Shown: positions 10,901 to 21,884, numbered from the stretch's first letter. The stretch is 64,000 bases of DNA from Phocoena phocoena (GCF_963924675.1 NC_089223.1:7328881-7392880); one strand, 5' to 3'. Notes: generated by a model from the sequence alone, not told the origin. Program-made: numbers and translations.

Positions 10901-11089
10901 TACTTTATAGCTTTTGTTGCTATTTTGAATTATATCTTTTTTCTAATACATTTTCAAGTAGATCACTGCTGGGTAAAGGAATAGTATTGATTTTTATGTG
11001 TTGGTCTTGCCTCTACAAGTGTGTCAAACTCTTTAATAAGTCACTTGCCAGTTTTCCATGGAGTTTCCATACATTATCTGTATAATAAA

Positions 11090-11222
11090 TTTTTAAAACT
11101 ATTTATTTGGCTGTACAGGACCTTAGTTGCAGCACGTGGGATCTTAGTTGCCACATGCGGGACCTAGTTCCCTGACTAGGGATTGAACCCATGCCCCCTG
11201 CATCGGGAGCACAGTCTCTTAT
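11090..11222 (-). mobile_element. CHR-family SINE, short form, 5' end missing (reverse)
   Basis: Reverse-oriented SINE body (attgaacccatgccccctgc near its end) with the tail on the left. It stops before the expected head and runs into T-rich sequence, then the second SINE at 11255-11598. The duplication tataataaa occurs at 11081-11089 on its tail side and at 11599-11607 beyond the head of the second SINE, so the pair shares one set of flanks. Confidence 0.85.
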
Positions 11223-11254
11223 TTTTTCCTTTTTAAATCAGGTGTTTTGTTTTG

Positions 11255-11598
11255 TTTTTAACTTTTATTTATTTTTGACTGCATTGGGTCTTCGTTGCTG
11301 CACGCCGGCTTTGTCTAGTTGAAGAGAGCAGGGGCTACTCTTCGTTGCAGAGCGAGGCCTTCTCATTGCAGTGGCTTCTCTTGTTATGGAGCACAGGCTC
11401 TAGGTGGGCGGGCTTCAGTAGTTGTGGCATGTGGGCTCAGTAGTTGTGGCTCACGGGCTCTAGAGCGCAGGCTCAGTAGTTGTGGCGCACGGGCTTAGTT
11501 GCTCCGCGGCATGTGGGATCTTCCCAGACCAGGGATCGAACCTGTGTGCCCCGCATTGGCATGTGGATTCTTAACCACTGCACCACCAGGGAAGTCCC
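11255..11598 (-). mobile_element. CHR-family SINE, long form (reverse)
   Basis: About 340 bp in reverse orientation. It carries the repeated gtagttgtggc units typical of the long form, the B-box complement and a terminal accaccagggaagtccc head. Frames through it are artefacts. Confidence 0.9.
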
Positions 11599-11619
11599 TA
11601 TAATAAAATGTGTTTTCAA

Positions 11620-11870
11620 AAAAATAATAGTAGCAAGCACTTGTGTACTGCTAATACATACAGGAGTTCTAAATGCTTCATATAGGTAAACATTTAATCT
11701 TACTGAAGTGCATTTTTATTTTTAACCCTGGTTCACAGATGAAGAAAGGGATGTACTAAAAAAAAAAAAAAGAAAGAAAGAAAGAAAGAATTTGCAAGAA
11801 GTCCCCAAGCAAGGGAGTAAAAAGATTGCAATTCAAGGCCAGTTAGTTTAGCTCAAGTGTCCATTTTCTT
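11620..11870 (-). repeat. MIR SINE (reverse) interrupted by AAAG repeat
   Basis: Antisense MIR phrases lie on both sides of an A-run and (AAAG)n tract at 11757-11791: tggttcacagatgaagaaag on the left and a decayed tgcaagaagtccccaag-like segment on the right. The microsatellite probably expanded inside the MIR. Confidence 0.6.
11757..11791. repeat. A-run and (AAAG)n microsatellite
   Basis: Thirteen or so A residues followed by about five AAAG units, lying within a MIR. Confidence 0.9.
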
Positions 11871-11894
11871 AACTTTAGATTACATTGTCTGCTC

Positions 11895-12082
11895 TTATGA
11901 AGAAGGGCTATGGAGTCAGAGAGACCTGGGTTTAGGTCCTGCGTCTTCTGATTTGGGAAAGTCACTACCTCTCCATGATTCAGTTTACTCACCAGGAACA
12001 TAAAGTGAACAGTAGCTACTTACAGAGCTTTTCTAAAGACTCAGTGAGAAAGTATGTGATAGCATCTTGTACAGTGTACCAT
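11895..12082 (+). repeat. MIR SINE (forward)
   Basis: Forward MIR: ggagtcagagagacctgggt near the head, tgattcagtttactcaccag in the core, then a decayed tail interrupted by the SINE at 12098. Confidence 0.8.
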
Positions 12083-12097
12083 AGAAATAGGGCTACA

Positions 12098-12244
12098 GGG
12101 ACTTCCCTCATGGTCCAGGGGTTAAAACTCCACCCTTCCACTGAGGGGGCATGGGTTTGATCCCTGATCAGAAAACTAAGACCCCGCACGGCACAGCCAA
12201 AATAAATAAATAAATAAAATCAGAATCTTCAAGGAAAAAAAAAA
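12098..12244 (+). mobile_element. CHR-family SINE, older short form
   Basis: Head gggacttccctcatggtcca, a B-box-like segment, then a (TAAA)n-like tail. Imperfect flanking repeats (agaaatagggctaca at 12083-12097 and agaaatagttgctaga at 12245-12260) suggest a TSD within the MIR tail. Confidence 0.88.
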
Positions 12245-12261
12245 AGAAATAGTTGCTAGAG

Positions 12262-12535
12262 ATGCCATCATTCCCTTTTCTCTCCAAAGATTCTTGTTCA
12301 CTTTTTCTGTTGAAATCCTACCATCTCTCTCTGAACTCCCAAGAAGTCTGCATTTTTCTCTTAGTGATTATCACGTACTTTCTTGCCAGCCAACTATTGG
12401 GCACCAGTCTGATCTTCTCTGCTAGACTATATCCTCCTTGGGGACAGGAACTACACCTCATTTATCTCGGGTTCCTGACAACAACAGTGCCTTGTTTTAC
12501 ACATAGAATTTGCTCAGCAAATACTTGAATCTGAA
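12262..12535 (+). repeat. L2 LINE 3' end
   Basis: Typical L2 terminal phrases: tcctccttggggacaggaac, then a cagtgcctt segment, then a decayed caataaatgctt-like end (gctcagcaaatacttgaatc). Confidence 0.7.
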
Positions 12536-13165
12536 AGAATTTTCAAAATCACTGGTTGTAAAAAATATAAATGTATCTGAGTCTGGCTTGTACCAGCTTG
12601 TTTACCAACAGTGTGTTCATCTCAGAGACATGTTTCCATATAGGTAATCCTGCAAGAAAATCAGCTTGCTTTCCATTTACACATTGTAGGCATTCATATG
12701 GGCTAATTACTACAAACCCTTTGTATGTTTTACATACAAATTACCTATATTCAATATCCTGTAATGAACCACATGGAAAAGAATATGAAAAAGACTATAT
12801 ATGTATAACTGAATCAAATTACCAATTTAGATACAAATTACCAATTAGCTTCCAGGTTTAAGAAAAAAAATAGTCCCTGGTTATTTTAATCCCAGTGACC
12901 TGACTCGTTTTACATTCACAGGAGACAGTGGTTGGTGGAGGGAAATAAAAACAGGGAAGCTATGTTGAAATCACCGTCTGAGGAAGAGAAGCCATCTCTG
13001 AGTGGGACCGCCAACCCTGCATCACACCCAGGGAGGCTGATTCACTTCCTCTCCTCCCCACAATCACCTCGGAAGCCTTCTCTCCTTTCTCCACCTCTCA
13101 CTGGATCCCACCACCCTTGCCAACGATTCAATGAATCACGGGAAGAAAATCTAAAGTAAGAGAAG
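12536..13165. other. Non-coding interval
   Basis: AT-rich on the left. The 12930-13160 part is more GC-rich, with a 75-codon plus frame rich in Pro/Ser that I do not recognise. No repeat or RNA gene was identified. Confidence 0.4.
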
Positions 13166-13171
13166 AAATAT

Positions 13172-13315
13172 GGTTTTTTTTTTCTTTTTTTCTTTTTCTT
13201 TTCCTGTCCAGGCCTTGTGATATGTGGGATCTTAGTTCCCCGACCAGGGATGGAACCCGCACCCCCTGCAGTAGAAGTGCGGAGTGTTAACCACTGGACC
13301 GCCGGGGAAATCCCT
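13172..13315 (-). mobile_element. CHR-family SINE, older short form (reverse)
   Basis: T/C-rich tail complement on the left, then the reverse SINE body (ccccgaccagggatggaacc) and head complement (ccactggaccgccggggaaa). Divergence from the young copies suggests an old insertion. Confidence 0.88.
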
Positions 13316-13419
13316 GCTTTCTTTTTTTAACTAGAGAAAAATAAAAGGAAACCCTCCATTGGAAAGTGTCTACAATGATTAGGAGAGTTGACTGAACTAT
13401 GCAATAATCTTTTTAAAAA

Positions 13420-13891
13420 TCTTCTTATTGAGTTATAACATATGTACCATAAAGTTCACAAATGGTAAGTATGCAACTCAATAATGAATTTTTACATATA
13501 TACGTAGGTTCATACATATGTGTGTGTGTGCATGTGTGTAAAAACCATGTAATACCACCGAGATAAAAAGATAAAATATTTCCAACACGCCAGAAGACTC
13601 ATGTCCCTTCCCAGTCAATAAATACCATTTGCCCTCACAGAGGTAACTATTCCGACTTCTCTCACCACAGATTTGTTTCACCTATTCTTGAACTTCCTGT
13701 CGCTGGAATCCAGGATATGCTGTTTTTTAATTTTTTTTTTATTTTTAGGATATGCTCTTTTGTGTCTGGCTTCTATCCCTCGGCCTTTGTCTGTCTGTGA
13801 GGTTCATTCATAACAGTGTGTATAACAGCAGTTTGTTCTTTTCTATTGTTATTTATTATTCCACTCTATGGATTTTATTAATAAAGCTGCT
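13420..13891 (-). mobile_element. Old L1 (L1M-type) 3' region, reverse
   Basis: Reads as the reverse complement of an old L1 3' region. It contains attgagttataacatatgta, a degenerate CA/TG patch at about 13515-13540, and gatatgctcttttgtgtctg. It is interrupted at 13891 by a younger L1, and the same element resumes at 14322. Confidence 0.65.
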
Positions 13892-13961
13892 AGTTTTTCA
13901 TTTATTTATGTTTATGAAGTATAGTTGACTTACAGTGTTGTGTTAATTTACAGCAAAGTGA

Positions 13962-14005
<44 letters not shown>

Positions 14006-14310
14006 CACTCTTTTTTCTTTTTTTAGATTCTTTTCCCATACAGAGTATTGAGTAGAGTTCCCTGGCCTATACAGCAGGTTCTTATTAGTTATCTATTTTA
14101 TATATAGTAGTGTGTTTATGTCTGTCCCAATCTCCCAATTTATCCCTCCCCCGCCACCCCCTGGTAACCATAAGTGTGTTTTCTACGTCCATGACTCTAC
14201 TTCTGTTTTGAAAATAAGTTCCTTTGTACCCTTTTTTTAGATTCCACATATAAGCAATATCACATGATATTTGTCTTACTGTGTGTGACTCACTTCACTC
14301 AGTATGACTG
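13892..14310 (-). mobile_element. Younger L1 3' end inserted in old L1 (reverse)
   Basis: Reverse-oriented 3' UTR/ORF2 end of an artiodactyl/cetacean-type L1. It is truncated at its 5' side, which lies on the right. Imperfect duplications flank it (aataaagctgct at 13880-13891, aataagcttct at 14311-14321). It contains a pure (AT)n run at about 13966-14001. Confidence 0.85.
13966..14001. repeat. (AT)n microsatellite
   Basis: About 17 uninterrupted AT units inside an L1 3' region. It is likely polymorphic in length. Confidence 0.95.
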
Positions 14311-14400
14311 AATAAGCTTCTATTATGAATGAAGTACCATAAATATTCTTGTACATCTTTTGGTGGATATACAAAAACTATGCAATAGCCTTTTACCTAA
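14311..14400 (-). mobile_element. Continuation of the old L1 (reverse)
   Basis: Resumes the old L1 3' region after the nested insertion, with attcttgtacatcttttggt. Confidence 0.5.
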
Positions 14401-14700
14401 TCTCCTACTTCTGCTTCTCCACCATCCCAGGAATCTCCCCAAGTCTGATCGGGCCCTGGCTCCCCACAGAGCTCTCAGTGGATCCTCACAGACTACACGG
14501 TTTGTTAAAACTGCAAACCAGGCTTTCTAGGCTCTCCATGATTTGGCCACGTCCTACCTCTTCAGGCTTACTTCCTGTATAATTTCAAGATTTATTACCC
14601 TCCCACAGTCTCCAGTCAAAACACATAACTTACTTTTCTCCACACATGCCCCAAACTTTTATTTATGAACATACCAATTCCTCCCTATTCAGAAAGTATT
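14400..14700 (+). repeat. L2 LINE fragment
   Basis: C/T-rich L2 phrases such as ctctccatgatttggccacg and cctacctcttcaggctta. Edges are approximate. The 77-codon open frame in it is not coding. Confidence 0.6.
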
Positions 14701-14904
14701 TTCTCACCACTTATAAATTAAGAATAAATATTTGAATTTTTAAAAAATTGTTTGCCTCGGATTAAAGTCATCTTCCTGATATGACGTTATGGAGAGGTTA
14801 TAAGAAATGACAAATAACTTAAATGGAATTTTCCATTCAGTTTGGAGGAAGCTGGGAGCGTGCACCTTGGACAATTTTGTAGTCAAGTTAAGGTTAAGGG
14901 TTTT

Positions 14905-15115
14905 GGGGAATACCGGTTCTGCCACTTCCTGGCTCTGTGAGCTTGGGTAAGATATTCAACTTTTCTAAGCCTTAGTCTTCTCATCTGAAAACTAGAAGTA
15001 AAAACTTTCCTTATAGGGTTCTTTTGAAGAATATGTGAAATATTGCATATAAACTACTTTAAAATAGTGACAGGCACAAAGAAAGCACAAAATAAATAGT
15101 ATTTGTCATTACTAA
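14905..15115 (+). repeat. MIR SINE (forward)
   Basis: Forward MIR with ttctgccacttcctggctct, tcttctcatctgaaaactag and a terminal aataaatagtatt-like end. It is immediately followed by another forward MIR. Confidence 0.85.
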
Positions 15116-15124
15116 TAAAGAAGC

Positions 15125-15390
15125 TGTGCATCATAGAGGCTAAGAGTAATGCCTTGGGAACCAGATTGCCTGGGTTCAAATCCCCACCCCACCACTTACT
15201 AGCTATAAGACTTGCACACATCGCTAACAAACTGTGGCAGTCTCCTGGTCTGTAAAAAGGTAATTATAGTAGTACCTTCTTCAGAGGGCTATTGGAAGGA
15301 TTCAAAGAATTAACATATGGAAAGCACTGTATCTGGCACACTGTAAATGGTACGTAAGTCTCAGCCACTTATAGTGCTATTATTATATAT
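15125..15390 (+). repeat. MIR SINE (forward), near full length
   Basis: Well-preserved forward MIR: ttgcctgggttcaaatcccc, ccacttactagctataagac, then ctgtatctggcacactgtaa. Confidence 0.9.
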
Positions 15391-15435
15391 CAACACTACC
15401 ATGACTAATATCTTTAACAGAACACTTTCATTCTT

Positions 15436-15644
15436 TGTTTTTAATATTTATTTATTTTGGCTGCGCCAGGTCTTAGTTGCAGAACGTGGGATCTTTGTTG
15501 CAGCAGGCGGGACCTTTAGTTGAGGCATGTGGACTTCTTAGTTGCATGCGTGCGGGATCTAGCTCCCCAACCAGGGATCAAACCCGGGCCCCCTGCATTG
15601 GGAGCGCAGAGTCTTACCCACTGGACCACCAGGGAAGTCCCCCG
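15436..15644 (-). mobile_element. CHR-family SINE (reverse)
   Basis: Tail complement, then gctgcgccaggtcttagttg, B-box complement and head complement (ggaccaccagggaagtcccc). It is flanked by a 17 bp duplication with one mismatch at 15419-15435 and 15645-15661. Confidence 0.93.
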
Positions 15645-15661
15645 AGAACACTATCATTCTT

Positions 15662-16100
15662 GACAGACAAGCAAAAGACTAAAGGAGGTTAACCTAGAGA
15701 TATTTTTGAGAAGCATTATTCCAAATGAGAGAAAATTCTGTAGAGACAGAATAGTGGATCCAAAGTAACAACGGTTTAAATGGAGTACGGCCAATGAAAC
15801 ATGCCAACGGTACCATCAGAGAATCCACACGACAAAGCTATCAGTGTCTAAGGTGAATTCATGATTCAAAATGAGCATCTTTGAGAGTCCTTGGTTCTCA
15901 CCGACTAGCAGAGCTGCCCACTGCCCACTCGGCAGGAGGTAGTGCCGAGTAACTCACACCAATGCCATCTGTGCATCTTGAGACCCATTATCAACTTCAT
16001 CTTTACAGCTTGATTATCTCAGGAAGGCGGCCAACACTAGCTTCTAAACTGTCCCAGAGAAAGCCATACTTTCTGAAGACTAGAGTTCAGTGTCTATGGT
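15662..16100. other. Unique-looking interval
   Basis: No repeat, RNA gene or meaningful open frame recognised. Confidence 0.5.
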
Positions 16101-16104
16101 GGAA

Positions 16105-16260
16105 ATAATGAATCCTTATTTTATTCCAATTTCATTGGTAAATAAACTGAGAGGGGAGCAAGTTACATAAGTTGCCTGGGACCAAATAGCTTGGTGGGAA
16201 CAAAGGACAGAAATTCACAGACTTGAATCCAAAGTCTATGCAATTCCAACATGAAAAGCA
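16105..16260 (-). repeat. MIR SINE (reverse), diverged
   Basis: Antisense MIR traces: attccaatttcattggtaaa, aagttacataagttgcctgg and a degenerate gacttgaatccaaagtct end. Confidence 0.55.
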
Positions 16261-16951
16261 AACTTTAAAATTTTTCTGTTGGTGAGGATTTCTTACTAGC
16301 AACTTTCAACAGAAAGTTGGAAAAATAAGTTCAGATAAGAAAGTCCTCCATTTTAGAGTCAATGAAATAAAAAGAGCAGAGACCTCAGGGGCTATTCTTT
16401 CTGTGAACTTCTCTTGGGTAGAGCTTGCTGGCTAAAAAGAAATGGAGAGTGGAGGAGGGGTACAGAAGCGAACTTGACCCTGCCTTCCACAGAAACCTGA
16501 TTTTCTGATACAAAGAAACAGATGGACATCTCAGGGTTGAGCAGTGAAGGTATTGGCAGTAACTGAAATCTCTAGGCGATGCCTAGGTAGTTTTAGGGTC
16601 CTATTGCCACATCTGTGCCCTTAGAATCTTTCTAGGTTCCATTACTCCCCCTGTGTCCCCTACTTTACAAAAACTTTCACTTCTACTGAATCATTTTTTG
16701 TTAACATACTCAAAAACTCTGAGTTGTTTGAGTTGGTAAAGAGAAAAGATTTGAAACGTCTCATTTAAAAAAAAAGATGACACCAGTATTCGACTTTAGG
16801 GTTGGAAACTTTCTCAATAAGCCCTGCCGTGACTTACAAATGTTGAAATGAAACTTCCCTTTTAAATGTCTAAGGCACTCTATTTATAACTTCCAATCAT
16901 TAACTGAAGCATTAATCTGCTTAGTGGTTTCTGTGTTAAATATTGTATAGA
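16261..16951. other. Unique-looking interval
   Basis: About 690 bp with no repeat or gene that I recognise. Confidence 0.5.
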
Positions 16952-17297
16952 GGGACTTCCCTGGTGGCGCAGTGGTTAAGAATCCGCCTGCCAATGTACA
17001 GGACACGGGTTCGAGCCCTGGTCTGGGAAGATCCCACATGCCGCAGAGCAACTAAGCCCGTGCACCACAACTACTGAGCCTGCACTCTAGAGCCTGTGAG
17101 CCACAACTACTGAGCCCGTGAGCCACAACTACTGAAGCCCGTGCACCTAGAGCCCGTGCTCCGCAACAAGAGAAGCCACCGCAATGAGAAGCCCGCACAC
17201 CACAACGAAGAGTAGCCCCCACTCGCTGTAACTAGAGAAAGCCTGCACGCAGCAACGAAGACCCCATGCAGCCAAAAATAAATTAATTGATTTAAAA
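16952..17297 (+). mobile_element. CHR-family SINE, long form
   Basis: Head gggacttccctggtggcgca, B-box gggttcgagccctgg, several ccacaactactgagcc units, then an A-rich tail with aaataaattaattg. It is full length, about 340 bp. Confidence 0.95.
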
Positions 17298-17399
17298 AAA
17301 GAATGACAATTTCAGGCTAAATTAAAATCCCTCTCCCAAATTGCCATTTTCTGTATACATATAGGCAACACCTGTCGTATTATTTTCTATTATCAATTT

Positions 17400-17530
17400 C
17401 CATTTCAAGTGCTCTCTTCCCAACGATGTGAGTTCAGTGAAGCTAAAAAGCAACAATGGTGCTTCTTTGTTGAATCCCCATAACACCAGCTCTATGCACA
17501 TTACATACAATAAATATTGGTGGAATAGAT
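17400..17530 (+). repeat. Possible L2 3' end
   Basis: Weak resemblance to the L2 terminus: a gtgagttcagtgaagc segment, then catacaataaatattggtgg. Tentative. Confidence 0.35.
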
Positions 17531-19082
17531 TTATAAATCCAAATGGCATATTTATGTCTCCCAATGGAAACCCTAATGTTTTTCATTCTATTTTTATGAA
17601 TGTTGCTGTGCTTCATATTTCAACTTACTGTTGTGAAGAACAGATTATACTGAAATGCTTGAATTTATCAAGGAAGGTAGTTAAGTACATAAACCTAAAA
17701 TCATCCTTGCTTTTGGTTAATATATCAAACCTCGTGAGTATGTAACTAGGTCACATGTAGTATGGAAAATACTTCAACTTCTTTCTGCAAAGATATTTTT
17801 TTCCACGGAGGAAAGAAAACGTGTAGTCTAATTTCAAAACAGGGAAGTCGAAATTTGCTAGAATGGGGCTAGAATTATTGCAAAATGTTCACTACCTATG
17901 CAGATGGTTCTGCTGTAGAGATGATCGGGAAGTATAGATTCTGAGCTATAAATATCCTCAGAGAACCACGAAGCATATGTTTTTAATTTGTGCTTCGTGG
18001 CTTATCCATCAGACAGGAAAACATCCCTGGTTTTAAGAGTCTGAACTGATGCCATAGAGTAAGTTCCCATTTCTGAGTGTTTGTTGTCATTTTGGTTAGT
18101 GGACTCCACCTACCAAAACAAAAAGGAACACAATGCTTCAGAGGCTGCCCTTTCAGCCCTGGGTTTTAACATTTAAAGAAAGAGAAAAGGGAGCAAACCT
18201 TTTTGCCTGCTCTGCCATACAGATGTGTTTTTAACCAATGATTCAGAAAACACTGTCAACATTTTATATATGCAGACTATGACATCTTTATACAGCCCTT
18301 TGATTCTGGAGTTAATGCAACCTTAGTTTCATTGTCTCCTTACCCCATCACGGTTATCTGCCTGTTTTGTATTTAACTTCGCAAAGCACCCATTGATCTG
18401 ATTAATGCTCCCTTTGATCACTTTTATGAGTCATGTCTTAACAGCTTAAGAGGGTAACTGTGGTTGGATCTAAAAGCTAGGCAGTTGCCACTTAATGTAA
18501 GAAAAACTGGGTCAGATTATGGCAGGTCAACCAGGCAGGTTGGCAAAGCCCCTCTCGGTTCTTTCATTCTTCAATTCTTCCCCATTTATGTGTTCCCACA
18601 TTTACACTGTGTAAGTTCTCAATGATGCCAGAACCAAAAGCTTCTATAGGATTTCAGAGAACGTAATTATTAATGTGAGCCAGGGCAGAGAGAATCTTGG
18701 GAGAGTTGGGACTTGATCTGAACCATAAAGAATGGAGTGATCTGGGGAGGTAAAAGGAAGCTGAAAGACGTGCTTTAGATGTAAAAGCAAAGAGCAAGAA
18801 ATGAACTTGTATCCGATGAACAGTGAGAGGCAGGGCTGAAGAGATGAGTGCTTGATTGTTCAGGTTCCTGAGAACCTAATCTCTGAAAGCTCTTTTGTTC
18901 CCTATTTTAACCTCTTGATTCTTGCTGGAGGACCCCATATGCTTTTCACTAGGGCAAGAAACAACTCTCAGTGGCCTGCATGAGAAACTAAAACAGCAGC
19001 GCATTGAGGTTTCCTAGATAGCTACTGGCTTATGTACATTGTGGAAATGTTTTAGTGCCTTAGCCCCTTGTCCGGTCTTTCA
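17531..19082. other. Long repeat-poor interval
   Basis: About 1.5 kb without a young repeat or recognisable gene. It contains a perfect 10 bp stem inverted repeat at 17966-18000. The 18655-18850 part weakly resembles an old dispersed repeat that I cannot name. Confidence 0.45.
17966..18000. repeat. Perfect 10 bp inverted repeat with 15 nt spacer
   Basis: ccacgaagca at 17966-17975 pairs with tgcttcgtgg at 17991-18000 across an AT-rich 15 nt spacer. There is no U-run terminator context and no known element around it. Confidence 0.85.
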
Positions 19083-19093
19083 GGCGAGAGAGG

Positions 19094-19127
<34 letters not shown>

Positions 19128-19192
19128 GACAGAGAGAGAGAGAGACAGAGCGAGAGCGAGACAGAGAGACAGAGAGAGAGAGAGCGAGAGAC

Positions 19193-19225
<33 letters not shown>

Positions 19226-19262
19226 GAGAGAGAGAGAGAAGGCAGAAGGGAGGGAGGACGGA
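19083..19262. repeat. Imperfect (GA)n purine tract
   Basis: About 180 bp of GA dinucleotides interrupted by gaca and gcga variants. Strand asymmetry is complete: purine on plus, pyrimidine on minus. This explains open frames on both strands made only of Arg/Glu/Ser/Leu. None is a gene. Confidence 0.97.
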
Positions 19263-19411
19263 AGGAAAGATGCCACATTTGCATAATTCGTGATGCCTGT
19301 CAACCTTTATTTCAGATATGAAAGATAATAGCACAGAAATTAGGAGACACGACTATAGAGTCAGATAAATGATTCTTTCCTAAATGCAGCATAATGTACA
19401 ACAGCAAATAT

Positions 19412-19467
19412 GTTTTTGGTTAAGATGTTACAGAAGAACCCGAACGAACTTTTTGGCCAACCCAATA
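19412..19467 (+). mobile_element. Mariner-derived MITE remnant (one terminal repeat)
   Basis: The right terminal inverted repeat of a mariner MITE is clear (gaactttttggccaaccca, ending at the TA of 19466-19467). It is preceded by an aagatgttacag spacer. The matching left terminal repeat is not present upstream, so the copy is truncated. The end resembles the right end of the full-length mariner at 58411-59692. Confidence 0.75.
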
Positions 19468-20029
19468 GTTTGGTCCCCTTCAAGGTGGTCCCATGGAAAG
19501 GCTATGAGACTATTCAAAGATGCTTCTATTTGCCAAGTCAGTTTTAGATTCTTTCTTTTTGAATTGTTCTGGGAGGCCCTGGCACAGTCTTTAGATGAGC
19601 TTCTTCCCCAGAGGCAAACCCTCCATCCTTATCTCCTGCTATCTGCAGCTACATCTTGCATGCTGACCCCTCCCTGCCTAAACTGGTGCATCTCCTTTTG
19701 CTCTGCTCCTGTTTTATCTGTTAGTTCCATCCTGTCCCAGCAACCAGACAATGCAGGATAGGGGCAAAGGATACATGGCTTAAATCTGGGGAGAGATGCT
19801 AAATCATGGCACAAGAAGAAGACGATACAGCACAATAGAGAGAGGTCGGAGACATAGCAGAACTAAAAGGAATAATCAAACAACAACCACAATCAAAAAA
19901 TACTTTTGTAATGGCTGGCTGGCTAAAATACTGTGGGAAATGAATAGAACATATGACATAACACAGGGAAAGCAGCACAGACACTAAAACCTGTGGTGGG
20001 AGATATTAGAATTATAAGCTAAACATGAT
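19468..20029. other. Unique-looking interval
   Basis: A 125-codon plus frame (19384-19761) runs through the MITE remnant into flanking sequence, and is judged chance. No gene was recognised. Confidence 0.4.
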
Positions 20030-20045
20030 AAAAAAATATTGATAA

Positions 20046-20626
20046 GCTTGAAAAGATACAGGTACCCCAATGTTCACTGCAGCACTATTTACAATAGCCA
20101 AGACATGGAAGCAACCTAAGTGTCCATCGACAGAGGAATGGATACGGAAGATGTGGTACATATATACAATGGAATATTACTCAGCCATAAAAAGAATGAA
20201 ATAATGCCATTTGCAGCAACGTAGGTGGACCTAGAGATTATCATACTAAGTAAAGTAAGTCAGACAGAGAAAGAGAAGTACCATACAGTATCACTGATAT
20301 GTGGAATCTAAAATATGATACAAAAGAACTTGTTTACAAAACAGAAATAAGACTCACAGACATAGAAAACAAACTTATGGTTACCAAAGGGGAAAGGGGA
20401 TGGAGGGAGATAAATTAGGAGTTGGGGATTAACATATACACACTATTATATATAAAATAGGTAAACAACAAGCGCCTACTGTATAGTACAGCGAACTACA
20501 TTCAACATCTTGTAGTAACCTATAATGGAAAAGAATCGGAAAAAGTACATACATATATGTATGTATAACTGAATCACTTTGCTGTACATTTGAAACTAAC
20601 ACAACAGTGTAAATTAACTATACTTC
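20046..20626 (+). mobile_element. Young 5'-truncated L1 3' end
   Basis: About 580 bp of the end of L1 ORF2 plus the 3' UTR, of cetacean/artiodactyl type (tggaatattactcagccata, gtggaatctaaaatatgat). It is flanked by a perfect 16 bp duplication at 20030-20045 and 20627-20642. This is classic target-primed insertion. Confidence 0.95.
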
Positions 20627-20642
20627 AAAAAAATATTGATAA

Positions 20643-21875
20643 AGGAGTATTCAGATTCTCTATCCTCCCCACCCCTCAAAAACTACCAACTGATTCCTGA
20701 TGTATCAGTCCAAGTTCTATTCACTTTCTCTGAAGTAGTCTATCTCTGCCAAACTCTTTTCTAGCCTTTTGGAATGCAGAATTGGTGAACAGACAGAATA
20801 CTACAGAACCCAGGAGCCAAGAGGAAGGGAAAGGCTTAGCAAGAGAGGGGGAACTGGAGTAGCCAAATGAGAATCTGGAGTGTGAAACAGAATGAAATGT
20901 GGAGGAATAAGCGTCCAAGAAAGAGTCCAAAAAGACCATAAGTTCTGTGCACTTTAATGCTTTAATGAATTGAACACTTTCTTAAACACGTTTGAGTGAG
21001 AACTGGGCTCCTTGAACAGAACATGACTCTGAGAAGCCACCACGTGTGACGGCATCAATAAGGTGACATATCCAGTTACAACCGCTACATCGCCTGAGGC
21101 CTGTAAGTTATGAGCTACCCACGTGTGCTTTCTCACAGGGCAGGAAGGTAAGCGGTATTGTAGCTGCCCTGGCATGGACATGGGCACTCTGTCCATTACC
21201 AAGGCTAAGAGAGCAGACTGCTGACCACCAACAGGCACAAACAACACCCTATGCCCTGGCTGCTTTGAAGTCCACGGAAGTCCCCAGGTTAGGACCCAGG
21301 ACAAGAAATTACAGCATCAAGTCACCTCCTTCTCTTCTTTGGTGAGTTCAGTCAACCTCAATGGGGGACAATTCCATTCACACACACGCCTGCTTTACTA
21401 AGGCTCTCATCACACTCCTCCCAAAGCAATTCTTCTGCTCATAAAAGAAAGGAAGGGAATTGGCTTCTTGTACCCAGTAGGCCTGGAGGTGGTGGACACC
21501 TTTACACTTTTCACCCCGGCACATTTGTTTAATTATAATCCTGGGCTGTCACATCATCTGTCATGACCAAGAGGTAGAACTATAAAGTACTAAGAGTATT
21601 TTTTCACTAATCAAAATATAAGGGGAAGTAAGTGTGTTATTTCCAGAAGGTCACCATGGGTGATCTTAACGCTGAATTCAAACATGCTGACCTTGTTCCA
21701 ACTGTTTCTGAAATGATATTTGGAAGTAATATTCAGAGCTATTTTATGAGCACACAAGGAAGTGTCATTTTATACTTACACCTCATTAATTGTATTTGGT
21801 TGCAATGACTTTTAGTCATTTTCAATATCATATTCATCCCCAGAGTATGGAAACTTGCCATCAAAGACTATATTC
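20643..21875. other. Non-coding interval
   Basis: About 1.2 kb. A 116-codon minus frame at 20954-21304 sits in moderately GC-rich sequence that could be old LTR-like material, but I cannot assign it. No gene was recognised. Confidence 0.4.
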
Positions 21876-21884
21876 AAAGAATGA

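Noticed and set aside
11757..11791. AAAG array considered as a CRISPR-like or tandem functional array
   Set aside because: It is a simple microsatellite inside a MIR. There are no spacers, and this is a vertebrate genome.
16952..17030. tRNA gene-like head with A and B boxes
   Set aside because: The tRNA-like parts here and in the other CHR SINEs are degenerate SINE heads. None folds into an intact tRNA with a proper acceptor end.
19039..19334. Five overlapping frames rich in Arg/Glu or Ser/Leu
   Set aside because: All are translations of the GA microsatellite in different frames.
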